The position numbers and the translations under genes were made by a program. Under the pieces are notes generated by a model. That model was not told where the DNA came from. It worked only from the letters and a program-made list of their open reading frames with translations, and made no database searches. A stretch of 64,000 nucleotides of DNA from CAYRLW01 sp964425215 (lineage in GTDB: Bacteria > Spirochaetota > Spirochaetia > Treponematales > Breznakiellaceae), in NCBI GenBank assembly GCA_964425215.1, contig CAYRLW010000015.1, forward strand, positions 3,194 to 67,193, in the 5' to 3' direction. Shown here one piece after another: positions 37,062-46,696 of this stretch (position 1 is its first letter; the number at the start of each line of letters is the position of its first letter).

Positions 37062-38944
37062 TGAAAGAAAACCCCGGAACCTCATCGAGCCTTCCCCCTT
37101 CCCGCCTTCGATTTACCATTTTCGCAGTTCTCTTTGCCCTATCGACGTTGGTAGTCCTGGGAAGGTACGTATTTTTAATGACTTCGGGTATTCCAGGGGT
37201 AGAGGGCTTGACCTCCCTCAATTCCGGAGAACGGGGACCCATAGTGGATAGGAATGGACATATTTTGGCTATTCAAACCCAGCTGGGTAATGTTACCCTT
37301 TGGAGACCGGAGGTACAGGATCTTCAAGCAACCGCAGATGAACTGGGTCCCCTGGTAGGGATCGATCCTGGGACCTTGAAGCAACGGATTGAGGAATCCA
37401 AAACCGATTTTATCTACATAAAAAAGAAGGTCGACCAGTCGGTAATAAGGGCCATCGAACAGGAAAAGGCCCAGGGAAGGCTTCCAGCGGTCCACGTGGA
37501 AGGTGAATCCGGCCGGGTGTATCCAGAAAAACAATTAGCCAGCCCCCTCATCGGGTTTGTGGGGGAGGATAACCAGGGGCTCGCGGGAATCGAATACGCT
37601 TTTAACCAGGAGTTAAGCCCCAGTAACGGAAAACCCTATGGCAATCAAGTGGTTCTGACCATAGACACGGGACTTCAGAATATTTTAGAGGGAATCGCCG
37701 AAAAATCCCTCCAGGACAACGTGGCAGAGGCGGTCATGTTCTTAGCCATGGATCCTCGAAACGGGGATATCCTGGGCTACGTGTCCTTGCCGGATTTTGA
37801 CCCCAACGATATTCAAAACTCCGATGAAATATCCCGCATGGACAGACCGGCGATTTGGGCCTACGAACCGGGCTCGGTTTTTAAAATATTTACCCTGTCC
37901 ACGTTTTTGGATACCGGGGCTATTCAGGATTCGAGTTCCTTCTATTGCGACGGCAAATACGAACATACGACCAATTTAGGAGAAAAGGTTACCATTAAAT
38001 GTTTAGCCAGCCATGGAACCGTCCATCCGAGGGAAATTATCACCTATTCGTGCAACGCCGGGGCAGCCTACGCGTCCGACCAGATAGACGCGGCAGACTT
38101 TTACAATCGGCTTATTAATTTTGGTTTTGGCAACAGAACCGGCATTGGTATTCCCGGAGAAACCGCCGGATTTTTGCGCCCCGTGGATCGTTGGTCCGCC
38201 CGGTCTAAACCTACCATCGCTATTGGACAGGAAATCGCCGTGTCGGCCCTCCAGATGATGCAGGCGGCGACGGTGGTGGCCAACAACGGCGTGTTAGTCC
38301 CCCCCCGGATAGTGCTAAAGGTCCTTTCCAGCGATGGTTCGGTGGTAAAGTCCGCCGAACCCGCCCCGGCCAGACGGGTCATCAGCGCAGAAACGGCCCA
38401 GCTGATGCGTTCGTATATGACATCGGTTACCACATCCGTCGGCACGGGGCGTCGGGCCAAAATTGACGATCTTTCCCTGGCGGTAAAAACGGGAACCGCC
38501 CAGTTAATCGACCATCGAACGGGGGCTTACTCGGACACGGATTACATCGCCAGCTGTATGGCCATGGTGCCCGCGGATAACCCGGTACTGGTTCTTTACC
38601 ATGTAATTGTAAAACCCAAGGGTCCGTCATACCTGGGCGGCCAGATAGCGGCTCCCCCAATCAGGGACGCGGCGGAGGCCTTAACGGATTATCTGGGTAT
38701 TCCCCGGGGAAGGAACCCCCAGACGGTACACTCGGGAACCATCGTAATCCCGACGGACAAAAGCGCGGACATTAAAGACGTAATGCCCGATCTTCGGGGT
38801 TTCTCTAAAAAACAACTGCTCCCCCTGCTCCTTCGGGAGGATATCACCGTGGATATTCAAGGGGACGGATGGGTAAAGAGTCAGGACCCCGCCCCGGGAA
38901 GTCCCATCACCTCGGGAACCGTTATTCACTTGGATTTACAATGA
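37058..38944 (+). CDS. Penicillin-binding protein (transpeptidase) with PASTA domain
   Basis: A class B-type penicillin-binding protein of 628 residues. It has an N-terminal anchor helix (FTIFAVLFALSTLVVLGRYVF), a dimerisation domain, and transpeptidase motifs SVFK (Ser273), SCN and KTGTAQ. One C-terminal PASTA domain (about 568-628, VMPDLRGFSKKQLLPLL and PAPGSPITSGTVIHL) may bind peptidoglycan. FtsI (PBP3) for division is the likeliest role, but the sequence alone does not exclude an elongation PBP. It overlaps lepB and the Maf-like gene at both ends by ATGA, so all three are translationally coupled. Confidence 0.9.
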   Translation: MMKENPGTSSSLPPSRLRFTIFAVLFALSTLVVLGRYVFLMTSGIPGVEGLTSLNSGERGPIVDRNGHILAIQTQLGNVTLWRPEVQDLQATADELGPLVGIDPGTLKQRIEESKTDFIYIKKKVDQSVIRAIEQEKAQGRLPAVHVEGESGRVYPEKQLASPLIGFVGEDNQGLAGIEYAFNQELSPSNGKPYGNQVVLTIDTGLQNILEGIAEKSLQDNVAEAVMFLAMDPRNGDILGYVSLPDFDPNDIQNSDEISRMDRPAIWAYEPGSVFKIFTLSTFLDTGAIQDSSSFYCDGKYEHTTNLGEKVTIKCLASHGTVHPREIITYSCNAGAAYASDQIDAADFYNRLINFGFGNRTGIGIPGETAGFLRPVDRWSARSKPTIAIGQEIAVSALQMMQAATVVANNGVLVPPRIVLKVLSSDGSVVKSAEPAPARRVISAETAQLMRSYMTSVTTSVGTGRRAKIDDLSLAVKTGTAQLIDHRTGAYSDTDYIASCMAMVPADNPVLVLYHVIVKPKGPSYLGGQIAAPPIRDAAEALTDYLGIPRGRNPQTVHSGTIVIPTDKSADIKDVMPDLRGFSKKQLLPLLLREDITVDIQGDGWVKSQDPAPGSPITSGTVIHLDLQ

Positions 38945-40830
38945 CAGCCCCAGGTTCCTCCCAACCGTGGCAACTCCAGGTTGTGCCGACCGCTTCCGGA
39001 TTCCCTTCCCTCTTAGCCGATGGCTCGTGGGTCCATTCCAGCAGGGACCCCTGGCGGGAAGCGGAAAAAATTGCCCTGACGGTAGAAGGTCCGGGACCGA
39101 TCTTTATTTTTGGATTTGGATTAGGGTATTTGGTAGAAGCGGTGTCCCGGCGCTTCCCCGACCGGCCTCTTATCGTCCTTGAAAGTCAAATTTCGGTATT
39201 TGCCCTCGCGCAGGAAACGAGGGATATAGGGTCCCTTTGTAACAAAGCTAACGTGCGGTTCTTTGTCGGTCTGGAACCGGATCGTATCATCCCGTTTTTA
39301 GATGAATTATGGAGCGACGTTCCCGAGGCTCCGGTGCGGAGGTTATATAACCGGCTTCTCTACGAAAAGGATTCCCCCTGGTACCGGTCGGTGGAGGAAG
39401 CGATAGACCTTTGGTTTACCAAAGCCAGTATAAACGAAGCGACCCTTAAACGGTTTGGGAAACGATGGGTACGGAATTTATCGGCCAACCTACACTCGAT
39501 CCGGGATTATCCGGGTATCGGAGAACTTCAAGGCCTATTCCACGGTTTTCCCGCCCTGGTGGTGGCGGCGGGGCCCACATTGGACGACCTGTTGCCCCTA
39601 CTCCCGGAATTAGCGCGACGCTGTGTGGTAATCGCTGTGGACACGGCCCTTAGGGCGTTGCTCAGTCGGGGTGTAAAACCGGATTTTGTGGTCGTGGTAG
39701 ACCCCCAGTTTTGGAATTTTAGACATTTGGATCGATGTTCCACCTCCGACAGTATTTTGATTACCGAGTCGGCGGTCTATCCCTCGGTTTTTCGACAGCC
39801 CTTTAAACGAATCTTTTTAGGGTCTTCTTTTTTCCCCCTGGGCCGGTTCATAGAAAATCGGTTGGAAATAAAGGGGGAACTGGGGGCGGGGGGGTCCGTG
39901 GCCACTACCGCCTGGGATTTTGCCCGACTTTTAGGAGCAAATCCCATTCTTATGGGGGCCCTGGACCTTTCTTATCCCGAATTAAAAACCCATTTTCGAG
40001 GAGCCCTTTTTGAGGAACGGGCCCACGAACAGGCGTACCGATTTTTGCCCGCCGAAACCCAATCGGTTCGTGCGCTCCGGGACGTAGCGCCGTTTTGGGC
40101 TACCGATATGGCGGGACAAAAAGTTTTAACGGATAAACGGCTGACCGTGTACGCCGCCTGGTTCCAAAATCGATTCGCCCAATTTCCCGGTGTATCGACC
40201 CTGCGGCTTTCTACCCAGTCCTTGGCTATTCCGCTGTCCGACTTTCGTTCGCCCCAGGAATTACGTTCCTTGCCCGAACGTAGGGACGAGATTGACGCTC
40301 TCCTGGTCCAAATCGACCGAAGGTTGGCCCTTTCTTTGCAAAATCAGGAAATACAAGAAGAACGTACCCTATTATTTAACCGAGCCCTCGACGCCCTTTT
40401 AAACGGCCTTAGGGAGCTTGAAACCCTATCGTTCCATGCCCATGGTCGCGTAGAAGAGGCGATTCCGCTTTTAAAAGGCCCGCTCTCCGTGAACAGGGAA
40501 TATGTCAACTCCCTTTTTGCCGAGTTAGACCGCATAGACCAGGCTATCCGGGAAAGCTCGGTGAAAGAAGTGGCGGGCTTTCTCTTTCCCCACCTTTCGG
40601 AGAACGACGAAGAAGCCCAGGATACGGACACGGGGACCGAGACGGGGATGGAGACAGGAACGGAGACAGATAAGAAAGCTCTTCTAAAACACCTGCGGTA
40701 TTCGGTCCGTCTTTATAAGGAACTTCACGAAAACGTACAATATCATCTTGAAACCCTATTAAAATTTTCTAAAGTCCCCGGGGAACATACCGATATAAAT
40801 TCTATCGAGGAACAAAACCTCACGAGGTAG
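38941..40830 (+). CDS. DUF115 / Maf-type motility-associated glycosyltransferase-like protein
   Basis: The 629-residue cytoplasmic protein has the DUF115 (6-hydroxymethylpterin pyrophosphokinase MptE-like) core: FIFGFGLGYLVEAV near residue 50, GPTLDDLLPLLPEL near 215, and GAGGSVATTAWDFARLLGANPILMG near 320. Homologues in motile bacteria modify flagellin with nonulosonic acids; here the target is inferred only. The C-terminal third is helical and includes an acidic TGTETGMETGTET stretch, a short tandem repeat. The ATG at 38941 overlaps the PBP stop, giving a run lepB-PBP-this gene. A strong bidirectional terminator overlaps its stop codon. Confidence 0.8.
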   Translation: MTAPGSSQPWQLQVVPTASGFPSLLADGSWVHSSRDPWREAEKIALTVEGPGPIFIFGFGLGYLVEAVSRRFPDRPLIVLESQISVFALAQETRDIGSLCNKANVRFFVGLEPDRIIPFLDELWSDVPEAPVRRLYNRLLYEKDSPWYRSVEEAIDLWFTKASINEATLKRFGKRWVRNLSANLHSIRDYPGIGELQGLFHGFPALVVAAGPTLDDLLPLLPELARRCVVIAVDTALRALLSRGVKPDFVVVVDPQFWNFRHLDRCSTSDSILITESAVYPSVFRQPFKRIFLGSSFFPLGRFIENRLEIKGELGAGGSVATTAWDFARLLGANPILMGALDLSYPELKTHFRGALFEERAHEQAYRFLPAETQSVRALRDVAPFWATDMAGQKVLTDKRLTVYAAWFQNRFAQFPGVSTLRLSTQSLAIPLSDFRSPQELRSLPERRDEIDALLVQIDRRLALSLQNQEIQEERTLLFNRALDALLNGLRELETLSFHAHGRVEEAIPLLKGPLSVNREYVNSLFAELDRIDQAIRESSVKEVAGFLFPHLSENDEEAQDTDTGTETGMETGTETDKKALLKHLRYSVRLYKELHENVQYHLETLLKFSKVPGEHTDINSIEEQNLTR

Positions 40831-40870
40831 GCGGTGCGCGCAACGACGTCCAGGCGCACCGCCTTTTTTT
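40830..40870. terminator. Bidirectional terminator
   Basis: GGCGGTGCGC (40830-40839) pairs with GCGCACCGCC (40854-40863) and seven T residues follow. The alaT stop on the other strand lies in this T-tract, so the hairpin is the plus-strand stop; the minus side lacks a clear T-run. Confidence 0.85.
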
Positions 40871-42086
40871 ATTCCTGCCGGTAGTGGGTTAAAAAATCGC
40901 CCAAACGGCCCATCGCATCGGCAATGGTTTCCCTATCGGGTAAAAAAACGATACGGAAATGATCCGGTTCCTTCCAGTTAAACCCCGTCCCCTGAACCAG
41001 CAGAATCCGTTGACTCCGAAGCAGATCCATAATGAATTTTTCATCGTCCGTAATATTAAACCGTTTCGCGTCTATTTTAGGAAAACAGTACAGAGCTCCC
41101 TGGGGTTTAACCACCGAAAGTCCGGGAATGGAATTTACCATGGAAACGCAGACGTCCCGTTGTTCCTTAAGCCTTCCGCCGGGCAATACCAGGTCCTTTA
41201 TACTCTGATACCCCCCCAGGGCCGTTTGGATTCCGTATTGAGCGGGGACGTTGGCGCAGAGCCGCATGTTAGACAGCATTTCCAGCCCATCCAAATACCC
41301 CTGGGCTATTTTTTTATTTCCCGAAAGAACCATCCAGCCGGAGCGGAACCCTGCGGCCCGATAGGCCTTGGAAAGGCCGTTGAAGCTGATGGTAAGAATA
41401 TCCGGATTCACCGTGGCCATGGGGATATGCGTAGAGCCGTCGTAGACGATTTTATCGTATATTTCGTCGGCAAAGACTATCAGTTCTTTTTCAGCGGCAA
41501 GCTGGGCAATATCCTCCAATATTTTCCGATCGTACACCGCCCCGGTGGGGTTGTTCGGATTTATGACCACGATAGCCTTGGTCCTGTCGGTGACCTTGGA
41601 CCTTAGGTCCCCCAGATCGGGATTCCAAGCGGATTCCTCGTCGCACAGATAGTGGACCGCCTTACCCCCCGACAGGGTCACCGCGGCGGTCCACAGCGGA
41701 TAGTCCGGCGCGGGGACCAACACCTCGTCCCCCGCGTTCAAAAGCCCCTGCATGGCCATCACTATCAGCTCGCTTACCCCGTTGCCGATAAAAATATCGT
41801 CCACCCCCACGTCCATCACACCCTTGGATTGAAATTCCTGCATAATGGCCTTTCGAGCGGGAAACAGGCCCTGGGAATCGCAGTATCCCTGGGCATTTTG
41901 CAAATTGATAATCATGTCGTGAAGGATTTCATCGGGGGCGTTAAATCCAAAGGTAGCGGGATTTCCGATATTTAGTTTTAAAATACGAAACCCCTCCGCT
42001 TCAAGACGTTTTGCTTCCTTAAGGACCGGCCCCCGGATATCGTAACAAACCACGTCTAATTTTGTAGATTTCGCGAACGTTCTCAT
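40869..42086 (-). CDS. Alanine aminotransferase (AlaT/AlaA type)
   Basis: A PLP aminotransferase of fold type I, 405 residues, interconverting pyruvate and alanine with glutamate. It opens MRTFAKSTKLDVVCYDIRGPVLKEA, typical of AlaA/AlaT. PLP contacts are PAPDYPLWTA, NPNNPTGAVY, DEIYDKIVY and the Schiff-base lysine in NGLSKAYRAAGFRSGW. AlaT is favoured over AspC by these contexts. The ATG overlaps the preceding gene's stop by four bases (ATGA). It is convergent with the Maf-like gene across a terminator. Confidence 0.9.
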   Translation of the reverse strand: MRTFAKSTKLDVVCYDIRGPVLKEAKRLEAEGFRILKLNIGNPATFGFNAPDEILHDMIINLQNAQGYCDSQGLFPARKAIMQEFQSKGVMDVGVDDIFIGNGVSELIVMAMQGLLNAGDEVLVPAPDYPLWTAAVTLSGGKAVHYLCDEESAWNPDLGDLRSKVTDRTKAIVVINPNNPTGAVYDRKILEDIAQLAAEKELIVFADEIYDKIVYDGSTHIPMATVNPDILTISFNGLSKAYRAAGFRSGWMVLSGNKKIAQGYLDGLEMLSNMRLCANVPAQYGIQTALGGYQSIKDLVLPGGRLKEQRDVCVSMVNSIPGLSVVKPQGALYCFPKIDAKRFNITDDEKFIMDLLRSQRILLVQGTGFNWKEPDHFRIVFLPDRETIADAMGRLGDFLTHYRQE

Positions 42087-42913
42087 GCTTTAACCTCCGA
42101 ATAAAGGCGTTGTCCCGCTTCCTCAAGGGATTTAGACAGGATGACCACGTGTATCTCCGTGCGGGATTTTTCAAGTTCCTTATTCCAAGCGGTTTTTGTG
42201 GGCAGGGTCTTGAGGACCCGGACCTTGGCTTGGGCAACGGAGGCTTCTATTTCCTCTCGCCGTTCAGGAACCGCGTTTAAAACCGTCTGGGCTAAAAAAT
42301 CCTGCGCCAGAACCGTTACCAAAGGATCCTGGGCTGTCAGCGCGAGGGGTACTAGGGCGGTAGCCGCGGATTGAAAATCTCGAACCAACAACAGGGAAAA
42401 TCCGTAGTACCACCGAACCCATTCGGGGGATTCCACCTTAGGATTTTTTAGACGATCCGAAAAAAACGAGACCGCCCCCCCGTGATCCTTCGATAACACC
42501 CGAGCAAGACCGAAGACGAGGGCGTTCTTATCCAACAACTGGGGCTTGGCCTGGCTAACCTTTTGTTCCAAAGTTAGAACCGCAGTGGAATCGGAAAGGA
42601 CCAGGTACGTGTTTGCCAACAAACGGACCAGTCTTGATGAGTAGCGTTTTTTTTGAATAATCCGGTTTTCCAAATAAGTAGCCAAGGCGGGCCAATCTTC
42701 CCGTTCCAAAAGGGTAAATAATCGTTGGTTTATCAAGAAAAAACCGTCTATTCCCGCTAAAATTAAAAGGAGTATTAGGGCTAAGGGCCAGTTAGACCGC
42801 CAAAATGGCAGGGCAAAATCGGCGCCGAGCACAAAAAAAGGCATGGCGCACACGAATAATAGGGCTATAAGGATGACCAAATTGAATAAAATGAAAATAG
42901 ATTTGAATTTCAA
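42083..42913 (-). CDS. Membrane-anchored protein of unknown function, TPR-like
   Basis: The 276-residue protein has two N-terminal membrane helices (IFILFNLVILIALLFVCAMPF and LALILLLILAGIDGFFL) and a helical soluble domain that looks TPR-like (WPALATYLENRIIQKKRYSSRLVR, ALVFGLARVLSK, WYYGFSLLLVRDFQSAATALVPL). No family is recognised. The TTG start at 42913 has GGAGAG upstream and is likely true. It precedes alaT with an ATGA overlap and diverges from the HD-GYP gene. Confidence 0.7.
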   Translation of the reverse strand: MKFKSIFILFNLVILIALLFVCAMPFFVLGADFALPFWRSNWPLALILLLILAGIDGFFLINQRLFTLLEREDWPALATYLENRIIQKKRYSSRLVRLLANTYLVLSDSTAVLTLEQKVSQAKPQLLDKNALVFGLARVLSKDHGGAVSFFSDRLKNPKVESPEWVRWYYGFSLLLVRDFQSAATALVPLALTAQDPLVTVLAQDFLAQTVLNAVPERREEIEASVAQAKVRVLKTLPTKTAWNKELEKSRTEIHVVILSKSLEEAGQRLYSEVKA

Positions 42914-42932
42914 TGGGAAACTCTCCTATAAT
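42903..42932 (+). promoter_or_regulatory. Promoter of the HD-GYP gene
   Basis: TTGAAT (42903-42908), 18-base spacer, perfect TATAAT (42927-42932). It overlaps the first codons of the divergent membrane protein gene. Confidence 0.7.
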
Positions 42933-42975
42933 TACCGAAAATGATAGATGAAAGGGATTGAAGGGTCAACGGGGG

Positions 42976-44127
42976 ATGGGTATGAACAATTTTTTAATTA
43001 AAGATATTCCCGCGGGAAGTTACTTTACAAAACCGGTTTTCTTAGACGGAAGGTTTATTTTAACGGCCCCCGAAATGCCCTTTACGGGAGAGTTAGCCCG
43101 TTCGTTGTTGGAATGGGAATTCAAAGAAGTTATGAGCGACGGGGAAAATCGGGTGGAGTACGCGGCCCACCCATCCGGGGACGCGGAAGAGACCGACAAA
43201 CCGACTGACGAAAGCGCTTCGGGGGATTCGGAACAGGTTCAAAAGGCGATGGATTTTTATCTCCATCTGCACCAATACGTGGAAAACCTGTTTACCCGGT
43301 ACGTGACAAAAAACGAAATCAACTTTAAGGACGTGGCGGATACGGTAAAGGAATTGGTCGATGTGGTTCGTCAAGATCGTCGGTTCCTTTTACGGGTTCA
43401 GGGTAAAATCCAGAACGAAGAAAATTACCTGGCCACCCATTCGGTAAAATCCACGATTATCTCTGTGGTTATCGGTTCGTACCTTAAACTCCCCAACCAT
43501 CGGCTTATCGAACTGGGGGTCGCGGCGATGCTTCACGAAATTGGGATGATCAAACTGCCACCCCAGTTGTATATGGGTAACGGAAGCCTATCGCCCCAAC
43601 AGAGGAAGGCCATCTTGACCCACCCTATTTTAAGTTACAATATCCTGCGGAGCCTAAACTTTCCCCTTACGATTTGCGTAGCCTGCTTGGAACACCATGA
43701 ACGGGAAAACGGCCAAGGGTACCCCCAGCAGTTGCCCAGCGAAAAAATCAGCCTGTACGCGAAAATAATCTCCGTGGCCTGTTCCTACGAAGCCCTAACG
43801 GCCCCCCGGCCCTATAAAGACGCTAAAGATGGGTATACGGGAATGATTGACCTGCTAAAAAACGTGGGTAAGCAGTACGACGATACCATCGTCCGGGCCC
43901 TGGTCTATTCCCTTTCCATCTATCCCATTGGGTTGTACGTCCTATTATCCAACGGAAAAAGGGGCCAGGTGGTGGACGTGAACCCAGAGAACCCCCGTTT
44001 CCCCATCGTCCAAATTTTTGGAGAAAAGACCCCCGACGGGAAAAACAGAACCGTAGAAACCTCTCAAGGGGGAATTCATATTGTAAGGCCCCTTATACGG
44101 GATGAAATTACAAGTCAAACCGAATAG
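42976..44127 (+). CDS. HD-GYP domain phosphodiesterase
   Basis: HD-GYP proteins hydrolyse cyclic di-GMP. The 383-residue protein has an N-terminal region with a DIPAGSYFTKPVFLDG start and an acidic linker, then the HD-GYP core: THSVKSTIISVVIGSY, LHEIGM (the HD pair here reads HE rather than HD), THPILSYNILR, EHHERENGQGYPQ and ACSYEALTAPRPYK. The HHE and GYP motifs are present, so metal binding is likely, but the changed first motif may alter activity. Start choice is uncertain between 42976 and 42982 behind GGGGG. The CorC-type gene follows after eight bases. Confidence 0.85.
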   Translation: MGMNNFLIKDIPAGSYFTKPVFLDGRFILTAPEMPFTGELARSLLEWEFKEVMSDGENRVEYAAHPSGDAEETDKPTDESASGDSEQVQKAMDFYLHLHQYVENLFTRYVTKNEINFKDVADTVKELVDVVRQDRRFLLRVQGKIQNEENYLATHSVKSTIISVVIGSYLKLPNHRLIELGVAAMLHEIGMIKLPPQLYMGNGSLSPQQRKAILTHPILSYNILRSLNFPLTICVACLEHHERENGQGYPQQLPSEKISLYAKIISVACSYEALTAPRPYKDAKDGYTGMIDLLKNVGKQYDDTIVRALVYSLSIYPIGLYVLLSNGKRGQVVDVNPENPRFPIVQIFGEKTPDGKNRTVETSQGGIHIVRPLIRDEITSQTE

Positions 44128-44135
44128 AATACCCT

Positions 44136-45482
44136 ATGGACTTAACGGCTCTCCGCGATACTGGTGTCATTTTAGGCATCCTGGTTTTAAACGGCTTTTT
44201 TTCCCTGTCCGAAATGGCGATTGTCTCTTCCCGAAAAGAACGCCTACGGGCCATGGTGGTGGAGGAGAAAAAAAATCAACGTAAAGCCTTGACTGCGGTA
44301 GAACGACCGGCCCGGTATTTATCCACCGTACAAATAGGGATTACCCTGATAGGGATCCTGGCCGGGGCTTTTGGAGGAACCACCCTTTCGAAGCCCCTGG
44401 AGGAGACCTTGAATCATTGGGGTATCCCGGGGTCTTGGGCTAATGGTCTTTCGGTGGCCATCGTCGTGGTCGGTATCACTTTTTTTTCAATCCTTATCGG
44501 AGAACTGGTTCCCAAAAGGATAGCCCTTTCCAATCCCGAGTTGATAACCATTAGAATTATTCCCCTTTTGGAATGGGTGGCCTTGCTTTTTAACCCCATC
44601 GTTATTTTCCTTTCCCGTACCTCCGGTTTGCTATTAAAACTTTTCAAAATTCACGAAAGAACGGAAACATCCATTACCGAAGAGGAGCTTAAAATTATTT
44701 TGTTGGAGGGGGAACGGGCGGGGATTGTACGATCGGACGAGCGAACCATGGTTGAAGGGGTTTTTTACTTAGGCGATAGACCCGTAGAAACCTTTATGAC
44801 CCACCGTTCCGAGTTGCAATGGTTAGAACTATACACCACCGCGGAGGAAGCTAAAAACCTGGCGATCCAAAGCAAAGGAAACCAATATTTTCCCATCGTG
44901 GACGGTAATTTGGATAACGTGGTGGGCATTGTTTCCAGTTATGACATCCTTAAGGCTCTTGTAGCGAACCGATGGACCGGCATCAAAGGTTTGATGAAAA
45001 AGCCCGTCTTTGTGCCCGCGACCATGTCGGCCCTTAAGGCGTTCGAAGCCTTTAAAAAGGGAGAGGCCCAGTATCTGCTGGTTATGGACGAATACGGCGG
45101 ACTTGCGGGAACCCTCTTTATCCGGGATCTTATTGAGGAAATCGTAGGGGAACTATCCTCCGTGAATCGGGATGGAGAAGAGATCATCCTCCGACAGGAT
45201 GGAACCTACCTTTTAGGGGGGATGGTAAATATCGACGACGTGGGAAAATTATTCCACATTTCCGATTATTTTAAGGAACACCGGGAATATCACACCTTGG
45301 CGGGTTTCATTTTAGAGATCGCGGGAGAAATTCCAAAAACGGGGGAAATTTACCGTTGGAAAGATTTTCAGTTTGAAATTATGGATATGGATGGGAACCG
45401 TATCGATAAGATACTTATCACCCCACCGTCGAAAACCAAGGGAAAGGATTCAGAGCCGACGGCTCAAACGGGCGAAGGCTGA
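44136..45482 (+). CDS. CNNM/CBS domain protein of the CorC/HlyC (UPF0053) type
   Basis: The 448-residue protein has a CNNM/DUF21 membrane domain (residues 1-185, with NGFFSLSEMAIVSSRKERL and IGELVPKRIALSNPE), a CBS pair (about 200-330, FMTHRSELQWLEL, VVGIVSSYDILKAL, YLLVMDEYGG) and a CorC_HlyC C-terminal domain (GTYLLGGMVNIDDV). Family members act in magnesium or cobalt transport; the older name is hemolysin. Its role with mgtA in the same window is possible but not shown. It follows the HD-GYP gene by eight bases. Its end overlaps the convergent exporter gene by 33 bases. Confidence 0.88.
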   Translation: MDLTALRDTGVILGILVLNGFFSLSEMAIVSSRKERLRAMVVEEKKNQRKALTAVERPARYLSTVQIGITLIGILAGAFGGTTLSKPLEETLNHWGIPGSWANGLSVAIVVVGITFFSILIGELVPKRIALSNPELITIRIIPLLEWVALLFNPIVIFLSRTSGLLLKLFKIHERTETSITEEELKIILLEGERAGIVRSDERTMVEGVFYLGDRPVETFMTHRSELQWLELYTTAEEAKNLAIQSKGNQYFPIVDGNLDNVVGIVSSYDILKALVANRWTGIKGLMKKPVFVPATMSALKAFEAFKKGEAQYLLVMDEYGGLAGTLFIRDLIEEIVGELSSVNRDGEEIILRQDGTYLLGGMVNIDDVGKLFHISDYFKEHREYHTLAGFILEIAGEIPKTGEIYRWKDFQFEIMDMDGNRIDKILITPPSKTKGKDSEPTAQTGEG

Positions 45483-45872
45483 ACCTACGGCTACCCCCGC
45501 GGCGATAGCCAAGGCCGTGGACAGGGTTTGAAACGCCACATCGAGAGAACCCATTAAATCGCCGGAAAGGGATCGGTACATCATAAAGTACATCCCACCG
45601 CCGGGCACCAGGGGAATAAGGGCGCACACTAAAAAGGTGGTAGCGGGACGATGTAAAAAATGACCCGCTATTTCGCCGTAAAGGGCTATGCCCATGGAAG
45701 CAAAGAAAAAAGCCGGGCCATGGGGATTCAGAGCCAGGGTACCTAGGTACAGGGCCCAACCCAGGGAACCGCTAAAAATAACCGCGGGAATATCCCGAAA
45801 TCGAACGTTAAAAAGAACGCCGAAAGCTCCGGAGGCGAGGCCAGCCCACAATATGCCCCAGGGATCGTTCAC
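45450..45872 (-). CDS. Threonine/serine exporter-like protein, YjjB (DUF3815) half
   Basis: The 140-residue membrane protein has four helices and the family segment ALIPLVPGGGMYFMMYRSLSGDL. It is the short subunit of a two-gene ThrE-type exporter. The start is a GTG at 45872 (NDPWGILWAGLASGAFGV) whose GTGA overlaps the stop of the partner gene. A longer upstream frame is only a shadow of the partner. The last 33 bases overlap the end of the convergent CorC-type gene. The substrate (threonine, serine or a dicarboxylate such as succinate) is not determined. Confidence 0.85.
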   Translation of the reverse strand: MNDPWGILWAGLASGAFGVLFNVRFRDIPAVIFSGSLGWALYLGTLALNPHGPAFFFASMGIALYGEIAGHFLHRPATTFLVCALIPLVPGGGMYFMMYRSLSGDLMGSLDVAFQTLSTALAIAAGVAVGSAFARLSRRL

Positions 45873-46660
45873 GGGTGTATCCTCTCTATGGTTCCCGCCA
45901 CGGACAAAACAAAGGCTACTCCCAACGAAATTGCCGCGGCGGCCATCACCGCGTCCGCTAACCGGGCGCCTCCGGCTACCAGGTCCCCCGCGATGGTATC
46001 CCGTATGGCGTTCACCGTCGCCAGCCCCGGAACTAACAGCATAATGGCTCCGATAATCACCGTATCCCCATGGATCTGTGGAAACAGCCAACCCAACAGC
46101 ATGGAGACCAGCGCCGCGACCGAACCTCCTACCATATTGGCGATAAAATCAGGAAGAGCGTATCGGCTAGCGATAACTAAGGCAAGCTTAATACCCAAAC
46201 CCACGAAGAAAGCGGAAAAGGCATCCCCCACGGAACCCTGAAAGAGGAGCGTAAAAAAGAAGGCTCCTACACCCGCCGCTAGGAGGGAACCGTACAGAGG
46301 ATAGGTCTTTTGGTTGTTCAACCCTGTTAAAATAGTACGAAACTGTTCCGGTCCCTGGGGACGATCTTCCTCCCTCTCAACGGCCTCCATCAATCGGCCA
46401 ATCCGCGCTAGATCCACCGAACGCTTGGTAACCCGTCGAACCAGGGAAAGCCCCTGACCTTCAGCGGTAGTAGCGGAGGCCATGAGCCCCGTGGGGGTAG
46501 CGAAGCAATGGCTGTCTACCAGGGCCCACCGGGAGCAGAGGACCGCCACGGCCTTTTCTGCCCGGTAGGTTTCTCCCCCCGCCTCTAAAATACTTCTCCC
46601 CGTGTCCGCCGCGACGGCCAAGGGATCGATGGGCATTATCGTATCGGGACAACTTTCCAT
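45869..46660 (-). CDS. Threonine/serine exporter-like protein, YjjP (DUF1212) half
   Basis: The 263-residue protein carries the DUF1212 cytoplasmic domain with EAGGETYRAEKAVAVLCSRW and FATPTGLMAS, then five membrane helices. With the YjjB half downstream it forms one exporter, split into two genes and coupled by a GTGA overlap. The ATG at 46660 has no convincing Shine-Dalgarno and lies six bases after a -10 box, so a leaderless mRNA is possible; an ATG at 46636 is an alternative start. Confidence 0.85.
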   Translation of the reverse strand: MESCPDTIMPIDPLAVAADTGRSILEAGGETYRAEKAVAVLCSRWALVDSHCFATPTGLMASATTAEGQGLSLVRRVTKRSVDLARIGRLMEAVEREEDRPQGPEQFRTILTGLNNQKTYPLYGSLLAAGVGAFFFTLLFQGSVGDAFSAFFVGLGIKLALVIASRYALPDFIANMVGGSVAALVSMLLGWLFPQIHGDTVIIGAIMLLVPGLATVNAIRDTIAGDLVAGGARLADAVMAAAAISLGVAFVLSVAGTIERIHP

Positions 46661-46666
46661 GGATTC

Positions 46667-46696
46667 TTTGTACGTTGTCTTGGCGTATACCGTCAA
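46667..46696 (-). promoter_or_regulatory. Promoter of the yjjP-like gene, leaderless geometry
   Basis: Minus-strand TTGACG (46696-46691), 18-base spacer, TACAAA (46672-46667), six bases before the ATG at 46660. It overlaps the divergent promoter at 46680-46708. Confidence 0.45.

Noticed and set aside
40959..41606. 215-codon frame opposite the alanine aminotransferase
   Set aside because: Antisense to a clear PLP enzyme and without features of its own.
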